64,000 nucleotides of DNA, from assembly GCA_002838815.1 (NCBI GenBank), contig LQGW01000055.1, forward strand, positions 47,177 through 111,176, read 5' to 3'. The notes under the pieces were generated by a model. It was given only the letters and a program-made list of their open reading frames with translations, was not told where the DNA came from and searched no databases. Positions 24,964 to 33,428 of the stretch are shown one piece after another (position 1 is the stretch's first letter; each line of letters opens with the position of its first letter). Origin of the DNA: Clostridiaceae bacterium JG1575 (lineage in GTDB: Bacteria; Bacillota; Clostridia; Clostridiales; Clostridiaceae). Position numbers and translations under genes: made by a program.

Positions 24964-26697
24964 ATGCATTGGACCAAACGTTCCCCTTGGGGTCTTCCCC
25001 TCTTCGCCCTGTTTCTAATGCTCACCCTCTTGGCCCTACCCAAAACGGCTCGGGCCGCCGAAGCATCCAGCGAACTGTCTGAACCGACCTTGACTTTGCC
25101 CGCTGCAGGAGGAGAGGCCGTCTTGCACTTAACGGTCAAAAATGCGGTAAAAAGCGAAATTTCCTACCGCTTCATCCGCGTATTCGGGAGCGAAGAAATC
25201 GAATATAACGGACTGCAGATTCTCTTGGAAGGGGAACAAAGCCCCTACGCCCTACGCGTTCCCCTGCCTGAAAACACCAAAAAGACGCCCGCCGTCTATC
25301 GCCTCTATGCCCGGGCCGGACAAAGCCCCGAAACAGTCTCCACCCTCACGGTGGCAGCCCCTTCAGCGGATTTTCCTCAGGACCTTTTTGCTCGGGCCTC
25401 CCTTTGCGTCGATCAAAGGACGCTGATGGTGGTTTTTGAAGGCGCTGTGACTTTCGCCCAATCCCTGGAAGAGGTTCGGGCCAACCTAAGGATTCAACCT
25501 TCCCTCTTTAAAGAGCCCCAGCCGTTAGCCCCTGGGGATCGAGTGATTCTTGAAGGAGACACTCTTACCCTTCACCTGCAAGAGTCTTTGGATGCCGCCG
25601 CCCCCTCCCTAAGGATCCCTGAAGGACTCTTGACGCATCGCGGCCGGCCCCTGAGCGCAAAAACCTTACTCATCGCCCAAGCCGTCCCCACCGCTCATCG
25701 TTTAGAAACTGTGGGCGATGTCGTCTTTGACTGGCGGGGCGGCACCGCCAAAGCAAAGATTATTGGGGAGAACCTGGGCAAGAGCACCGTAGGCCATGTG
25801 CTGGCACTGGGCAGCCCATGGGAGCGTCCCCTCCCGGTACGCGTCGAAGGCTCCGGTAAAGAGCAGCTGCTCTCGTTCTCCATGCCGCCCAATTTCTCCG
25901 ATCGGACCACCAGCTACGTCCTAAAGGTTTCTCTCAATGGGGGAGCGCTCTTTCTTTACGATATGCTGGTCTCGCTGGATGGAACGGGCAAGCTCGCCTA
26001 CGGCGTTCTGCCCATGAGAAGCCGTCCTGGAGTTCCGACCCTATCCTATGCCTCCATCTCCTCGTACGGGACCAACCTCACAGGGGACCCCAAAAAGACG
26101 GAACTCCCCCTCATTCAGGAAAGCAAAAAAACGCGCATGGCTCTTTTCGGAACCAACTTAAATGAACACCTCACCCGCATTCGCATCACCGATCAGCAAG
26201 GCGTTGAGTGGCCTATCGACCACGAGCCCAACCTCGAGAGCGTGAATCATGTGGTCATGGTTTGGACGAATACCTTGGGCGAGCTCACGGGGATCCGGGG
26301 CTTTGGCACCCACCAGCTTTTGGAAGTTATTTTGCCCCGCAACGTACGCACTCCTTCAGGGGATCCCATGACCTTTCACTATGAGGTGGCTGTGGACGGC
26401 AAGAACTTTGACAAAACCCAGGGTGTGGACGCCTTGGTCTTGATGGATCCAAACGATCCCGGCAGCCGCATCGCCCACGTGAAAAAGGTCACCGTGTCCT
26501 ATCGGAATGAGCGGGGGGATCAGCTTTTGCCCGATGAGACGATCAAAGCTTACTCCTTCTTTCGCCTGAAGAATATGGACCTCAAAGTCCACAGAAACCT
26601 AGGGGGCTACCAACTCATTCAAAGCCCCTCCCTGGACGGAACTGTTGGCGAGGGACGGGAACTGACCTACATCTATCGCTCCACTCATCGCCCCTAA
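24964..26697 (+). CDS. Secreted protein with C-terminal MucBP-like domain
   Basis: 577 residues. N-terminal signal peptide: basic start, hydrophobic core LFALFLMLTLLAL, cleavage after ARA-A at about residue 31. The long beta-rich middle shows no domain I recognise. The last 60 residues, VTVSYRNERGDQLLPDETIK ... GGYQLIQSP ... YIYR, match the MucBP pattern of mucin-binding repeats. No LPXTG anchor is visible. The ATG at 24964 has GGAGG nine bases upstream. A surface adhesin or matrix protein is likely; the binding partner is unknown. Confidence 0.7.
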   Translation: MHWTKRSPWGLPLFALFLMLTLLALPKTARAAEASSELSEPTLTLPAAGGEAVLHLTVKNAVKSEISYRFIRVFGSEEIEYNGLQILLEGEQSPYALRVPLPENTKKTPAVYRLYARAGQSPETVSTLTVAAPSADFPQDLFARASLCVDQRTLMVVFEGAVTFAQSLEEVRANLRIQPSLFKEPQPLAPGDRVILEGDTLTLHLQESLDAAAPSLRIPEGLLTHRGRPLSAKTLLIAQAVPTAHRLETVGDVVFDWRGGTAKAKIIGENLGKSTVGHVLALGSPWERPLPVRVEGSGKEQLLSFSMPPNFSDRTTSYVLKVSLNGGALFLYDMLVSLDGTGKLAYGVLPMRSRPGVPTLSYASISSYGTNLTGDPKKTELPLIQESKKTRMALFGTNLNEHLTRIRITDQQGVEWPIDHEPNLESVNHVVMVWTNTLGELTGIRGFGTHQLLEVILPRNVRTPSGDPMTFHYEVAVDGKNFDKTQGVDALVLMDPNDPGSRIAHVKKVTVSYRNERGDQLLPDETIKAYSFFRLKNMDLKVHRNLGGYQLIQSPSLDGTVGEGRELTYIYRSTHRP

Positions 26698-26718
26698 TCA
26701 GCGCCTACCCCCAACCTT

Positions 26719-26760
26719 GAAGCTCCTGGGACAAATCTTTTGACTTGTCCCAGGAGCTTC
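26719..26760 (+). terminator. Terminator after the secreted protein gene
   Basis: Perfect 16-base-pair stem GAAGCTCCTGGGACAA / TTGTCCCAGGAGCTTC with a 10-base loop, then ATGATTTCTT. Confidence 0.75.
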
Positions 26761-26832
26761 ATGATTTCTTAATGCCTGAAGGATATAATTGATTCGTTGG
26801 CAAAATGTAATGACTCAATAAGGAGGATTCTC

Positions 26833-27267
26833 ATGAACGTTCAGGTTGCCTATTTTTCCAAAACCGGTCACTCGAAAACCGTCGCTTTGGCCATCGCCAA
26901 AGGGTTGAACTGTCCGGTTCAATCCGTAGAGAATTGGACGAAGGCCCCCTGCGATCTGCTGTTCTTAGTGGGTGGCATCTACGCCGGCAAAAGCAACGAA
27001 AAAATGATGCGCTTCGTCCGATCCCTAACCCCTGAATCTTTGGGGTCGGTTTGCCTTGTCACGACTTGCGGCGACGGCAAGACCCCGCAAAAGTATGTGC
27101 GACAGGCTCTGGAGGCCCAGGGAATTCCCTGCGAAAGGGAGGAATTTATCTGCAAAGGGTCCTTCTTTATCTTCTCCCGGCGCCACCCCTCTGAAGAGGA
27201 GCTTTCCAATGCCATCGCCTTTGCTCAAAAGAAAGTAAACGAATCTCAAAGCACCCGATTTTGCTAA
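26833..27267 (+). CDS. Flavodoxin-like protein
   Basis: 144 residues. The start VQVAYFSKTGHSKTVALAIA is the FMN phosphate loop of flavodoxins (T-G-x-T/S type), with LLFLVGGIYAGK further on and CLVTTCGDG at the ring-binding position. It is slightly short. It probably carries electrons as FMN or acts as a quinone/flavin reductase. AAGGAGG precedes the ATG at 26833. A terminator follows within the end of the convergent TetR gene. Confidence 0.8.
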   Translation: MNVQVAYFSKTGHSKTVALAIAKGLNCPVQSVENWTKAPCDLLFLVGGIYAGKSNEKMMRFVRSLTPESLGSVCLVTTCGDGKTPQKYVRQALEAQGIPCEREEFICKGSFFIFSRRHPSEEELSNAIAFAQKKVNESQSTRFC

Positions 27268-27289
27268 ACAAGGACTTCCGAAACGTTTC

Positions 27290-27988
27290 CTATATCTCCA
27301 GGACACGGGCCTCCGACCATTCGGAGGCTTCTTTTTTTACTTCCAGAGAATCCATCAAGGACTTGGGGGCTCCCTCCCTGGGGAGCAAAAAAGCCCTTAG
27401 AAAATACTCAAATTCCATGGCCATACGTTCTTTTAAGCAAAACACTCCCTCTTCCATGCACCAATCCATGCAAAGACCCCGTCCATGGGTCAAAAGAAGC
27501 TGGGCCATCTGTTCCGCAGAAAGATCTTCGCGGATGCTTTGATCCTCTTGGGCCTTTTGCAAAAGATCTTCGATACGCTTGGGCAGTCCCCGCTCTTTAT
27601 CTGCCACCGCAGGTCCTCTGCGCGTAAAGAGCGTGCGGTAGTATTCCATCATGAGCTCACAGCCGACGGATTCTACGTAGGAAGCCTGGGCCAAAAGGAT
27701 CTCTTTTAAAGCCAGGAGCGGATCCTGAATCGCCGAACCCTCTGGCTCTTTGATGGGCAGCCGCTCATTAAAGAGCAGGATGGCTTGGTTTAAGGCATCG
27801 TCCTTGCCCGAGAAATGGTGATAAAATGCGCCCACCGAAAGGCCCGCCTTTTGGCAGATGGCCCGGACGGACAGATCGTCGTAGGCCTTTTCCTGCAACA
27901 GGGTTTGCACCGCTTTGAGGATGGCTTCTCGGCTTTTTCGAGTCTTTTCATGGACCTTTCGTTTTTTGCGTACGGGTTCAGTCTTCAA
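27290..27988 (-). CDS. TetR-family regulator of the OYE-aconitase X operon
   Basis: 232 residues. N-terminal helix-turn-helix: REAILKAVQTLLQEKAYDDL, then ICQKAGLSVGAFYHHFSGKD. The C-terminal half is helical and should bind a ligand, with several Cys (MDWCMEEGVFC). It overlaps the aconitase X small subunit gene by 11 bases and is the last gene of that operon, so it most likely controls it. The probable operator is the inverted repeat at 32008-32047 in front of the first gene. Confidence 0.9.
   Translation of the reverse strand: MKTEPVRKKRKVHEKTRKSREAILKAVQTLLQEKAYDDLSVRAICQKAGLSVGAFYHHFSGKDDALNQAILLFNERLPIKEPEGSAIQDPLLALKEILLAQASYVESVGCELMMEYYRTLFTRRGPAVADKERGLPKRIEDLLQKAQEDQSIREDLSAEQMAQLLLTHGRGLCMDWCMEEGVFCLKERMAMEFEYFLRAFLLPREGAPKSLMDSLEVKKEASEWSEARVLEI
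27309..27338 (+). terminator. Flavodoxin terminator inside the 3' end of tetR
   Basis: GCCTCCGA/TCGGAGGC stem with a 4-base loop, then TTCTTTTTTT. It serves the plus-strand flavodoxin gene although it overlaps the last codons of the convergent regulator. Confidence 0.8.
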
Positions 27989-28424
27989 GGTACACCTGTC
28001 CCTCCCGCGTGACGTTGATCTTCATTCCGGTTTGCACCGCCGCCAAAAAATCGTCGCCCAAGGAGTCGATGGTGGGCATGGACGCCTGCGTCCAAACTCC
28101 CGCCAAAATGGCCCCGGCTGCGGCTAAAGAATCGATGGGACCGGAGAACAAAAGGCAGGCGGGCTGACGCCCCATCTTTGCCGCGGTATAAAGCACCATG
28201 CCCCCGGTGGTGCTTCCGATGGTCTGGGGCAGACAAAGAGCCGCCCCCGCCATGGGTTTTTGATATAGCTCGGGATTGTCTTGGTCCGAGCATTTTGCTT
28301 TTTTATCGCCAAACATCAGCGCTTTTTGAAAGGAAGCGAGGGTGTTGAAGCCCTGGTGGGAGACTAGGGCCGGAGCGCCTTCCACCGTTCCCTCAACGAT
28401 GACGCGTCCTTGAAACATTCTCAT
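27978..28424 (-). CDS. Aconitase X small subunit (DUF126, swivel domain)
   Basis: 148 residues. The sequence MRMFQGRVIVEGTVEGAPALVS and the GSTTGGMVLY motif near residue 70 are characteristic of the swivelling domain of aconitase X. The start is at 28424: it overlaps the large-subunit stop as ATGA and AGGAGG stands 7 bases before it. The longer open frame upstream is only antisense/out-of-frame large-subunit coding. Works with the large subunit as a dehydratase. Confidence 0.9.
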   Translation of the reverse strand: MRMFQGRVIVEGTVEGAPALVSHQGFNTLASFQKALMFGDKKAKCSDQDNPELYQKPMAGAALCLPQTIGSTTGGMVLYTAAKMGRQPACLLFSGPIDSLAAAGAILAGVWTQASMPTIDSLGDDFLAAVQTGMKINVTREGQVYLED

Positions 28425-29680
28425 AGAGTACCTCCTGTAATGGCTTCGAGAATCGCCTGCTCTGGATAAAACCGGGCCGTAGAATAGGTGCGAAGCTTGT
28501 TGCTGCAGGTGATGACGGGCTGTTTTGCGCATAGAGGGTTGTTCATGTACATCAAGGGGCAGATCGAAGAGAGGATCCCGCCCTTGTCCACCAAGTCTCG
28601 ACCCGCGTCGGTCTTTAAAAAGATCTCCTTCACCGCCGGGGCGGTGGTGAAGACCGTTGGGATCCTCAGGCGCGCAACGCCCTTTTCCGCCACGCGCTGG
28701 GCCCAAAGAGTCAGCTGATCTAAAGAAAGGTGCGGGCAGCCAATAAAGCAAAGGCGTGGCTGGGCCTCAAGCCGGCCCCATAGGACCGGGTAGGCGCTCA
28801 AGGTGGCCGACAAGACCGCCTCGTCTATGCGATAGCGCTTAGGATTCTCGGTGAGCAGCGTTTCCCCAACCCTTTTGGCCTCCGGTGTGAGATTCTCCAC
28901 ATGAAAGAGACCCACAGCGCCGTTGGACGCAGCCGCTGCCCCCAAATCCTTCAAATAATCTCGCACTCGTCCCGTCATTTCCTGACCCAAATGGCGATCC
29001 AACCCCCGGATGTAGGGTACCTCCTCCACCACTTTTTTGCCGATGGCGGACCCTAAAAGCTGTGCTTCCGGAAGTTCCTTGGTGTCCACCTCGATGAGGT
29101 AGGTGGCTTTTCGTCCCTCATCGGTGAGTAAGCCAAAGCGTGGCACGCATCCCGTGATGCTGCCAAAAAGCTCGATGATGCCCGAATTGCGGTTGCAGCG
29201 AGCCCCCAGGACGCTGTTGGCGTAAACGACGGCGCTGCTTTCCGCCCATGAGAGCACCTCGCCCAAGCGTGGCGTGTTGCCCACTTCATCCAAATAGCAG
29301 GCGCAGGTAAAGCGGTCCGAGCCGGCCAGACCCAGTGCGGCAAGCTGCTCTTCATACTCCGCCTGCTTGCCGTACATCATGCGAAACACCAGGCGCTGCA
29401 GCGGGCTTTGCGGAATGTTGGGGTCCATGGGCCTTGGATCCACGCTAAAGGGTTGGGCTGAATGGATGCCGGCCGCCAAAAGCTCGTCCAAAAGCTCGTA
29501 CACCGGGCTCATCACCTTCAAGCCGAAGCTCGTCACCAAATGCCCCATGGCTGAATTCACCGGAGCCATTTCTTCGGCCCCAAAACACGCCCCATACATC
29601 ACGAGGGTCTTCATCATTTTTTGCATCTGCGGGCCCTGCTCGCCCCTTAACATCTTTTGCTCTCGCTCCCGAAGCTTCAT
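28421..29680 (-). CDS. Aconitase X large (catalytic) subunit
   Basis: 419 residues of the AcnX catalytic domain (DUF521). Seen: MKTLVMYGACFGAEEMAPVN, GVHSAQPF-type SVDPRP, the CN-rich loop GARCNRNSGIIELFG and the C-terminal CSNKLRTYSTARFY, which supply probable Fe-S ligands. Known family members are cis-3-hydroxy-L-proline dehydratase and mevalonate 5-phosphate dehydratase. Which one this is cannot be decided by eye. The ATG at 29680 follows AGGAGG by 8 bases; a GTG three codons earlier is too close to that site. Confidence 0.9.
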   Translation of the reverse strand: MKLREREQKMLRGEQGPQMQKMMKTLVMYGACFGAEEMAPVNSAMGHLVTSFGLKVMSPVYELLDELLAAGIHSAQPFSVDPRPMDPNIPQSPLQRLVFRMMYGKQAEYEEQLAALGLAGSDRFTCACYLDEVGNTPRLGEVLSWAESSAVVYANSVLGARCNRNSGIIELFGSITGCVPRFGLLTDEGRKATYLIEVDTKELPEAQLLGSAIGKKVVEEVPYIRGLDRHLGQEMTGRVRDYLKDLGAAAASNGAVGLFHVENLTPEAKRVGETLLTENPKRYRIDEAVLSATLSAYPVLWGRLEAQPRLCFIGCPHLSLDQLTLWAQRVAEKGVARLRIPTVFTTAPAVKEIFLKTDAGRDLVDKGGILSSICPLMYMNNPLCAKQPVITCSNKLRTYSTARFYPEQAILEAITGGTL

Positions 29681-29692
29681 GCCAGCCACCTC

Positions 29693-31972
29693 CTAGAGCG
29701 TTCGCGCCAGACGATAGGCGCTGCGAACCGCTTCTTGAACTCTTCCCGCCTGAAAGGCATCGCCGATGAGGTGAACTTCCTTGGCAACGCGGCGCGCGAC
29801 GAATTGTTCATACAAGCTGGCATCGGCGCGGCCTCCCGCAGCAAAAACCACCAAATCACAAGGCAACACTTCCTCCTGGCCGCCCTCAGGGATCTTTTTT
29901 TCAAACGGGTTGGGAATATTCACCGGTAAAATGGGCGACCAGGTATTGGTCGGATTCGGAACGTTGGGATGGGTGTTTCGAAGGACCCTTACGCCCTCAA
30001 AAGTGAGACCGATGACTCGAGTCATATTCAAAAGGCCGACATTTTTGGCCTTCAAGGCGTGGAGCAGGTGTCCTCGGTTGGCCGTGCAAGTCCCTTGCAT
30101 AAAGCGGGGAAGCATCTCCACCACCTGAACCTCCTTGCCCATTTCGTGACTGAGCCACAGGGCCATTTCACAACCCACCACACCGCCGCCTACGATGACC
30201 ACGCGTTGAACCCCTTCCAGATGCTCGGGGTGAAGAAAGAGCTCCGGGGCCTGAACGCCCGGCAGGCTCCCGTCTGCGGGCAGTTCAATCGTGAGATCCT
30301 TGGTTCCCGTGGCCACGATGATGCAGTCGGGGGGATTTTCCAAGAAGGTCTCGGGGGTTGCCGTTGTATTGGGGTGAAAAATCAACCCCTCCTCCCGGAT
30401 CGCCCGCTCCAGCTGATGATTCAGATACGTTTTGTAGTTTTCGATGTCAAACTTGATGCGGGGAACAGCGCCCGGTCGAATGCGGCCACCGATCTCCCCT
30501 TCCTTTTCATAAAGCTCAACCCGATGACCCCGTCGAGCACAGGTGAGGGCAGCCACCACGCCTCCGGGGCCTGCGCCGATGACGGCAATGCGCCTTGGCT
30601 CCCTAGCCACTGGCACCTCCTGGCTGAACATCGATTCAAAGCCCGTGCGCGGATTGACGGCGCATTGCGGATGCCCGCCTTCCACAAATTCATTGAGACA
30701 TCCTTCCTGACAGCCGATGCAGGGCCGAATGTCTGATGTGCGACCGGCATACGCCTTTTTCGGCCATTCGGGATCCGCGAGCAAAGGGCGCCCCAGCATC
30801 ACCATGTCGCAGGAACCCTCGCGCAGGGCCGATTCGGCCAAATCCGGGTAGCCCAGCTTGCCCACGGCCACAATGGGAACTTCCTGCCCCTGATTGGAAC
30901 GGATTTTTTGAGCGGCAAAATACGCTTTGACCTTCTGCGCCACCGGTAAAAAGCAGCCCGCGGGCATGCTCGAGGGGGGGTGGGGCAGCCACCAGTTGTC
31001 GTAGCAGCCTAAGTCCACGTCGAAAACATCCACCCCGGCCAAAACCAGCTCCTGCATGTACAAAAGGGTCTGCGCCATGGTCCGCCCGCCCCGGAATTTT
31101 TTGAGGTAGGTGGCGTCTAGGACCGCATCCTCATACGTCTCCTCCAAGGCCAAGGACAAATCGATGCGGTACATGATGGGAAAGCGGTCCCCCACACGCT
31201 CCCGGATGGTCTTTACAAGGTCCAGGCCAAAGCGCTGGTAGTCTCGATAGCGGCCCATGCGGCGTCGATTGAAGGCTGGATTCGTCATCTGTTCGATGAG
31301 GTAGCCCTCATGGCCGTGCAGGTAGACCCCGTCCAATCCCATGGCTTTGGCATCCGCTGCAGCCTGCCCGGTGCGTGCCACTATTTTTTTGAGTTTGCGA
31401 TCGGACATGCGCAGACAGGGGATGCGTTCAATGTAGAAATTGGGATTCATCGAGGCCGACTGGGGAAATTTTTTCTGGGACAGCAAGCATTCCGGATTGC
31501 CCACTCGACCTAGGCCTGCCGTGAGCTGGATGAAGATCTTCGCCCCATGGGCGTGGACCCCTTGGGCAAGATCTCGCCACCCGGCAAGCACCGTGCGACT
31601 GCGGTCGATGCGGGGAAAATACGTCAGCTGCCCCCGCTCCGTGACCGTGGCATCCAATCCATGACTGACGGGGATGAGGCCCGTGGTCAAAAGCCCTGCG
31701 CCGCCCTTGGCTCGCTCAAAAAAATATTCAAGCATCACCTCATTGGGCCGCCCCGTTTCCTCGCACATGTCAATGTTGCCCATGGGCGCCATGACGATGC
31801 GATTTTTCAAGGTGGTGTGGTTGATGGTGATGGGCGAGAACAGGCGCTCAAAGGGATACAGCTCCTGGCTCATGGAGTACGCTCCGCCGTTTGTCGCCCC
31901 GCTTGGTCCCGCCGTCTCGCTCCAGCGGTCGAAATGCTCGATCAGTTGTTGAATTTCAGGTTCTCGTGCCAT
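29693..31972 (-). CDS. Old-Yellow-Enzyme-type FMN/Fe-S/FAD oxidoreductase
   Basis: 759 residues in the 2,4-dienoyl-CoA reductase/BaiCD family. First a TIM-barrel FMN domain: LFSPITINHTTLKNRIVMAP and DGVYLHGHEGYLIEQ. Then the 4Fe-4S motif C-x2-C-x3-C (CIGCQEGCLNEF) with a fourth Cys 11 residues on. Last the FAD/NAD domain RIAVIGAGPGGVVAALTCAR with a second dinucleotide fold VVIVGGGVVGCEMAL. It reduces an activated C=C bond with NAD(P)H. The start at 31972 follows GGAGGAG; an internal ATG at 31873 is also possible. First gene of the aconitase X operon. Confidence 0.9.
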   Translation of the reverse strand: MAREPEIQQLIEHFDRWSETAGPSGATNGGAYSMSQELYPFERLFSPITINHTTLKNRIVMAPMGNIDMCEETGRPNEVMLEYFFERAKGGAGLLTTGLIPVSHGLDATVTERGQLTYFPRIDRSRTVLAGWRDLAQGVHAHGAKIFIQLTAGLGRVGNPECLLSQKKFPQSASMNPNFYIERIPCLRMSDRKLKKIVARTGQAAADAKAMGLDGVYLHGHEGYLIEQMTNPAFNRRRMGRYRDYQRFGLDLVKTIRERVGDRFPIMYRIDLSLALEETYEDAVLDATYLKKFRGGRTMAQTLLYMQELVLAGVDVFDVDLGCYDNWWLPHPPSSMPAGCFLPVAQKVKAYFAAQKIRSNQGQEVPIVAVGKLGYPDLAESALREGSCDMVMLGRPLLADPEWPKKAYAGRTSDIRPCIGCQEGCLNEFVEGGHPQCAVNPRTGFESMFSQEVPVAREPRRIAVIGAGPGGVVAALTCARRGHRVELYEKEGEIGGRIRPGAVPRIKFDIENYKTYLNHQLERAIREEGLIFHPNTTATPETFLENPPDCIIVATGTKDLTIELPADGSLPGVQAPELFLHPEHLEGVQRVVIVGGGVVGCEMALWLSHEMGKEVQVVEMLPRFMQGTCTANRGHLLHALKAKNVGLLNMTRVIGLTFEGVRVLRNTHPNVPNPTNTWSPILPVNIPNPFEKKIPEGGQEEVLPCDLVVFAAGGRADASLYEQFVARRVAKEVHLIGDAFQAGRVQEAVRSAYRLARTL

Positions 31973-32007
31973 AATCTGCGATCTCCTCCACTTCCCGAAG
32001 CTCAAGC

Positions 32008-32047
32008 TCCGTTTCTGATTTTTAGTATATCAGTTTTTTGAAACGGA
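32008..32047 (-). promoter_or_regulatory. Inverted repeat and -10 box before the OYE-AcnX-TetR operon
   Basis: TCCGTTTC at 32008-32015 and its complement GAAACGGA at 32040-32047 flank a TATACT -10 box (32024-32029, minus strand). No good -35 is visible. The symmetric arms around the -10 suggest a TetR operator. Confidence 0.45.
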
Positions 32048-32106
32048 TTTCAGACTTTCGTTTGGCCTTTCCTACTATCTGTAGTCTTTGGGACGTGGGC
32101 CCCTTC

Positions 32107-32298
32107 TTATAAAAGGCAGTTAAGGTACAAGGAGCAGGTGAAGTGGCTTCCCTGATCCGAGTTCATGATCTCGGGCTTCCTCTCACACAAGGCACGCCTA
32201 AGGCAGCGCAGCACAAACTCCTTCTCGAGGCTGCAGCTGATCTCATACTCGACGATCCGGCGGCTGAACCAGTCCATGAGTGCCCCCGGAGCGCCCAT
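32107..32298 (-). pseudogene. IS3-family transposase fragment (central DDE part)
   Basis: The translation contains LMDWFSRRIVEYEIS, then KPEIMNSDQGSHFT, the catalytic-core stretch of IS3 OrfB in which the second acidic residue lies. Neither ends are present and the frame stops early. Remnant only. Confidence 0.75.
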
Positions 32299-32455
32299 CG
32301 GTAATGCCGTGGCAGAGGCTTTTTTAAAATCCGTTGCGACAGAAGGGATCCAGCCGAATCGTCACTTCACCAAGTCTCAGATGGACCTGGTCCTTCGGAA
32401 CGATCTTGATTTATCCGATGCCAACGAACGAATCCATACAAGTTTGGGCCTTTGA
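32285..32455 (+). pseudogene. IS3-family transposase fragment (C-terminal part), opposite strand
   Basis: The translation GNAVAEAFLKSVATEGI ... ERIHTSLGL matches the end of IS3 OrfB (DNA-binding-groove ending R-x-HSSLGY type). It is on the opposite strand to the neighbouring piece, and the two meet near 32290, as if part of the element has been inverted. Confidence 0.65.
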
Positions 32456-32540
32456 CAATTGAATGAGGCTGTGATTAAATGCTGCTTGTTAGCCATTGCT
32501 AACTCAAGAACCACAACCCTCCCAATGAAAAGGAGCCGCT

Positions 32541-33275
32541 ATGAGCCATTACATTGAACCGATCCTGGGGCAACGCGAAGTGGCCCCAGGTATTGTTCAG
32601 CTGACCTTCGCCATCCCCCAAGGGCTCACCTGGCAAGAAGGCGCCCATCTGCACCTGGCGTTCCCCGATGCCCTCACCGACCACGAGCGAGATCCCTCAG
32701 GCATTCGCCATATGTCCATCGCCACCTTGCCCCAAGAAGGCCATGTGGCCCTACTCACCCGCCTGCGACCCGAATCGCCTTTCAAAAGGCGCCTGGCGGC
32801 CCAAACCCTGGGCGACCCCATGCGGCTTTACGACATCAGCTCGCGCATGATTCTCCAAAGAAGCCAAAGGCCCCTTCATTTCTGGTCCATGGGCGTGGGG
32901 CTCGCTACGGTGCGCTCGCTACTCATGGCTTGGCGAGCGGACCCCTGCGGCATTCCTTGCCTGCATTCCCATCACGTGGGCGCCGATTGTGCTGCGCTTT
33001 TTGCCGAGGAGTTTACGGCGCGCCCCGTGGAAATGCTGACGCACAGCCCCTGCACTTCGCGCCGTGCGCTCTTTTCGCAATTGGAGGCCCTCCAGGAACC
33101 AGACGCCCTTCATTACCTCGTAGGCAGCGATGCCTTTTTAAAGGATCTTTCCGGGGCGCTCCTCGCCCGAGGGGTTCCTGAAGAGCACCTGTTCATCGAC
33201 AAGAAGCCCCACGTGCGCACCCTCTTTTTTAAGACGCGTCATCTGATTCGCCCCTTGACCCGCTCCCTTCTCTAG
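32541..33275 (+). CDS. Ferredoxin-NADP reductase-like flavoprotein
   Basis: 244 residues. FAD site RHMSIATL (R-x-Y/M-S type) near residue 56 and an NAD site region SMGVGLATVRSLLMAW, both in the FNR superfamily order. There is no 2Fe-2S domain, so an electron partner is needed. The start ATG at 32541 has AAGGAG upstream. It stands alone between IS3 debris and the OCD operon, with its own terminator. Substrate unknown. Confidence 0.75.
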   Translation: MSHYIEPILGQREVAPGIVQLTFAIPQGLTWQEGAHLHLAFPDALTDHERDPSGIRHMSIATLPQEGHVALLTRLRPESPFKRRLAAQTLGDPMRLYDISSRMILQRSQRPLHFWSMGVGLATVRSLLMAWRADPCGIPCLHSHHVGADCAALFAEEFTARPVEMLTHSPCTSRRALFSQLEALQEPDALHYLVGSDAFLKDLSGALLARGVPEEHLFIDKKPHVRTLFFKTRHLIRPLTRSLL

Positions 33276-33331
33276 CAATTTGGGCGCTTTGGCCCCCATG
33301 ATGCGCGTTGCCTTCGCTCCAAAAAAGGACC

Positions 33332-33383
33332 GCGGACTCTTTTCATCCAATGTCTTGGATGAAAAGAGTCCGCACTTTTTTTT
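33332..33383 (+). terminator. Strong terminator after the FNR-like gene
   Basis: 19-base-pair perfect stem GCGGACTCTTTTCATCCAA and its complement, with a 4-base loop, followed by a T run from 33376. Confidence 0.9.
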
Positions 33384-33428
33384 AACCCTTGGCGCTCTGA
33401 TGGCGCTCAAGAGCGCTCTTGGTATTTT

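Noticed and set aside
24801..25139. Possible minus-strand gene upstream of the secreted protein
   Set aside because: Overlaps the signal-peptide region of a well-supported gene and has no ribosome site.
28425..28751. Upstream extension of the aconitase X small subunit
   Set aside because: The extra part is the large-subunit gene read in another frame; the true start at 28424 has AGGAGG and an ATGA overlap.
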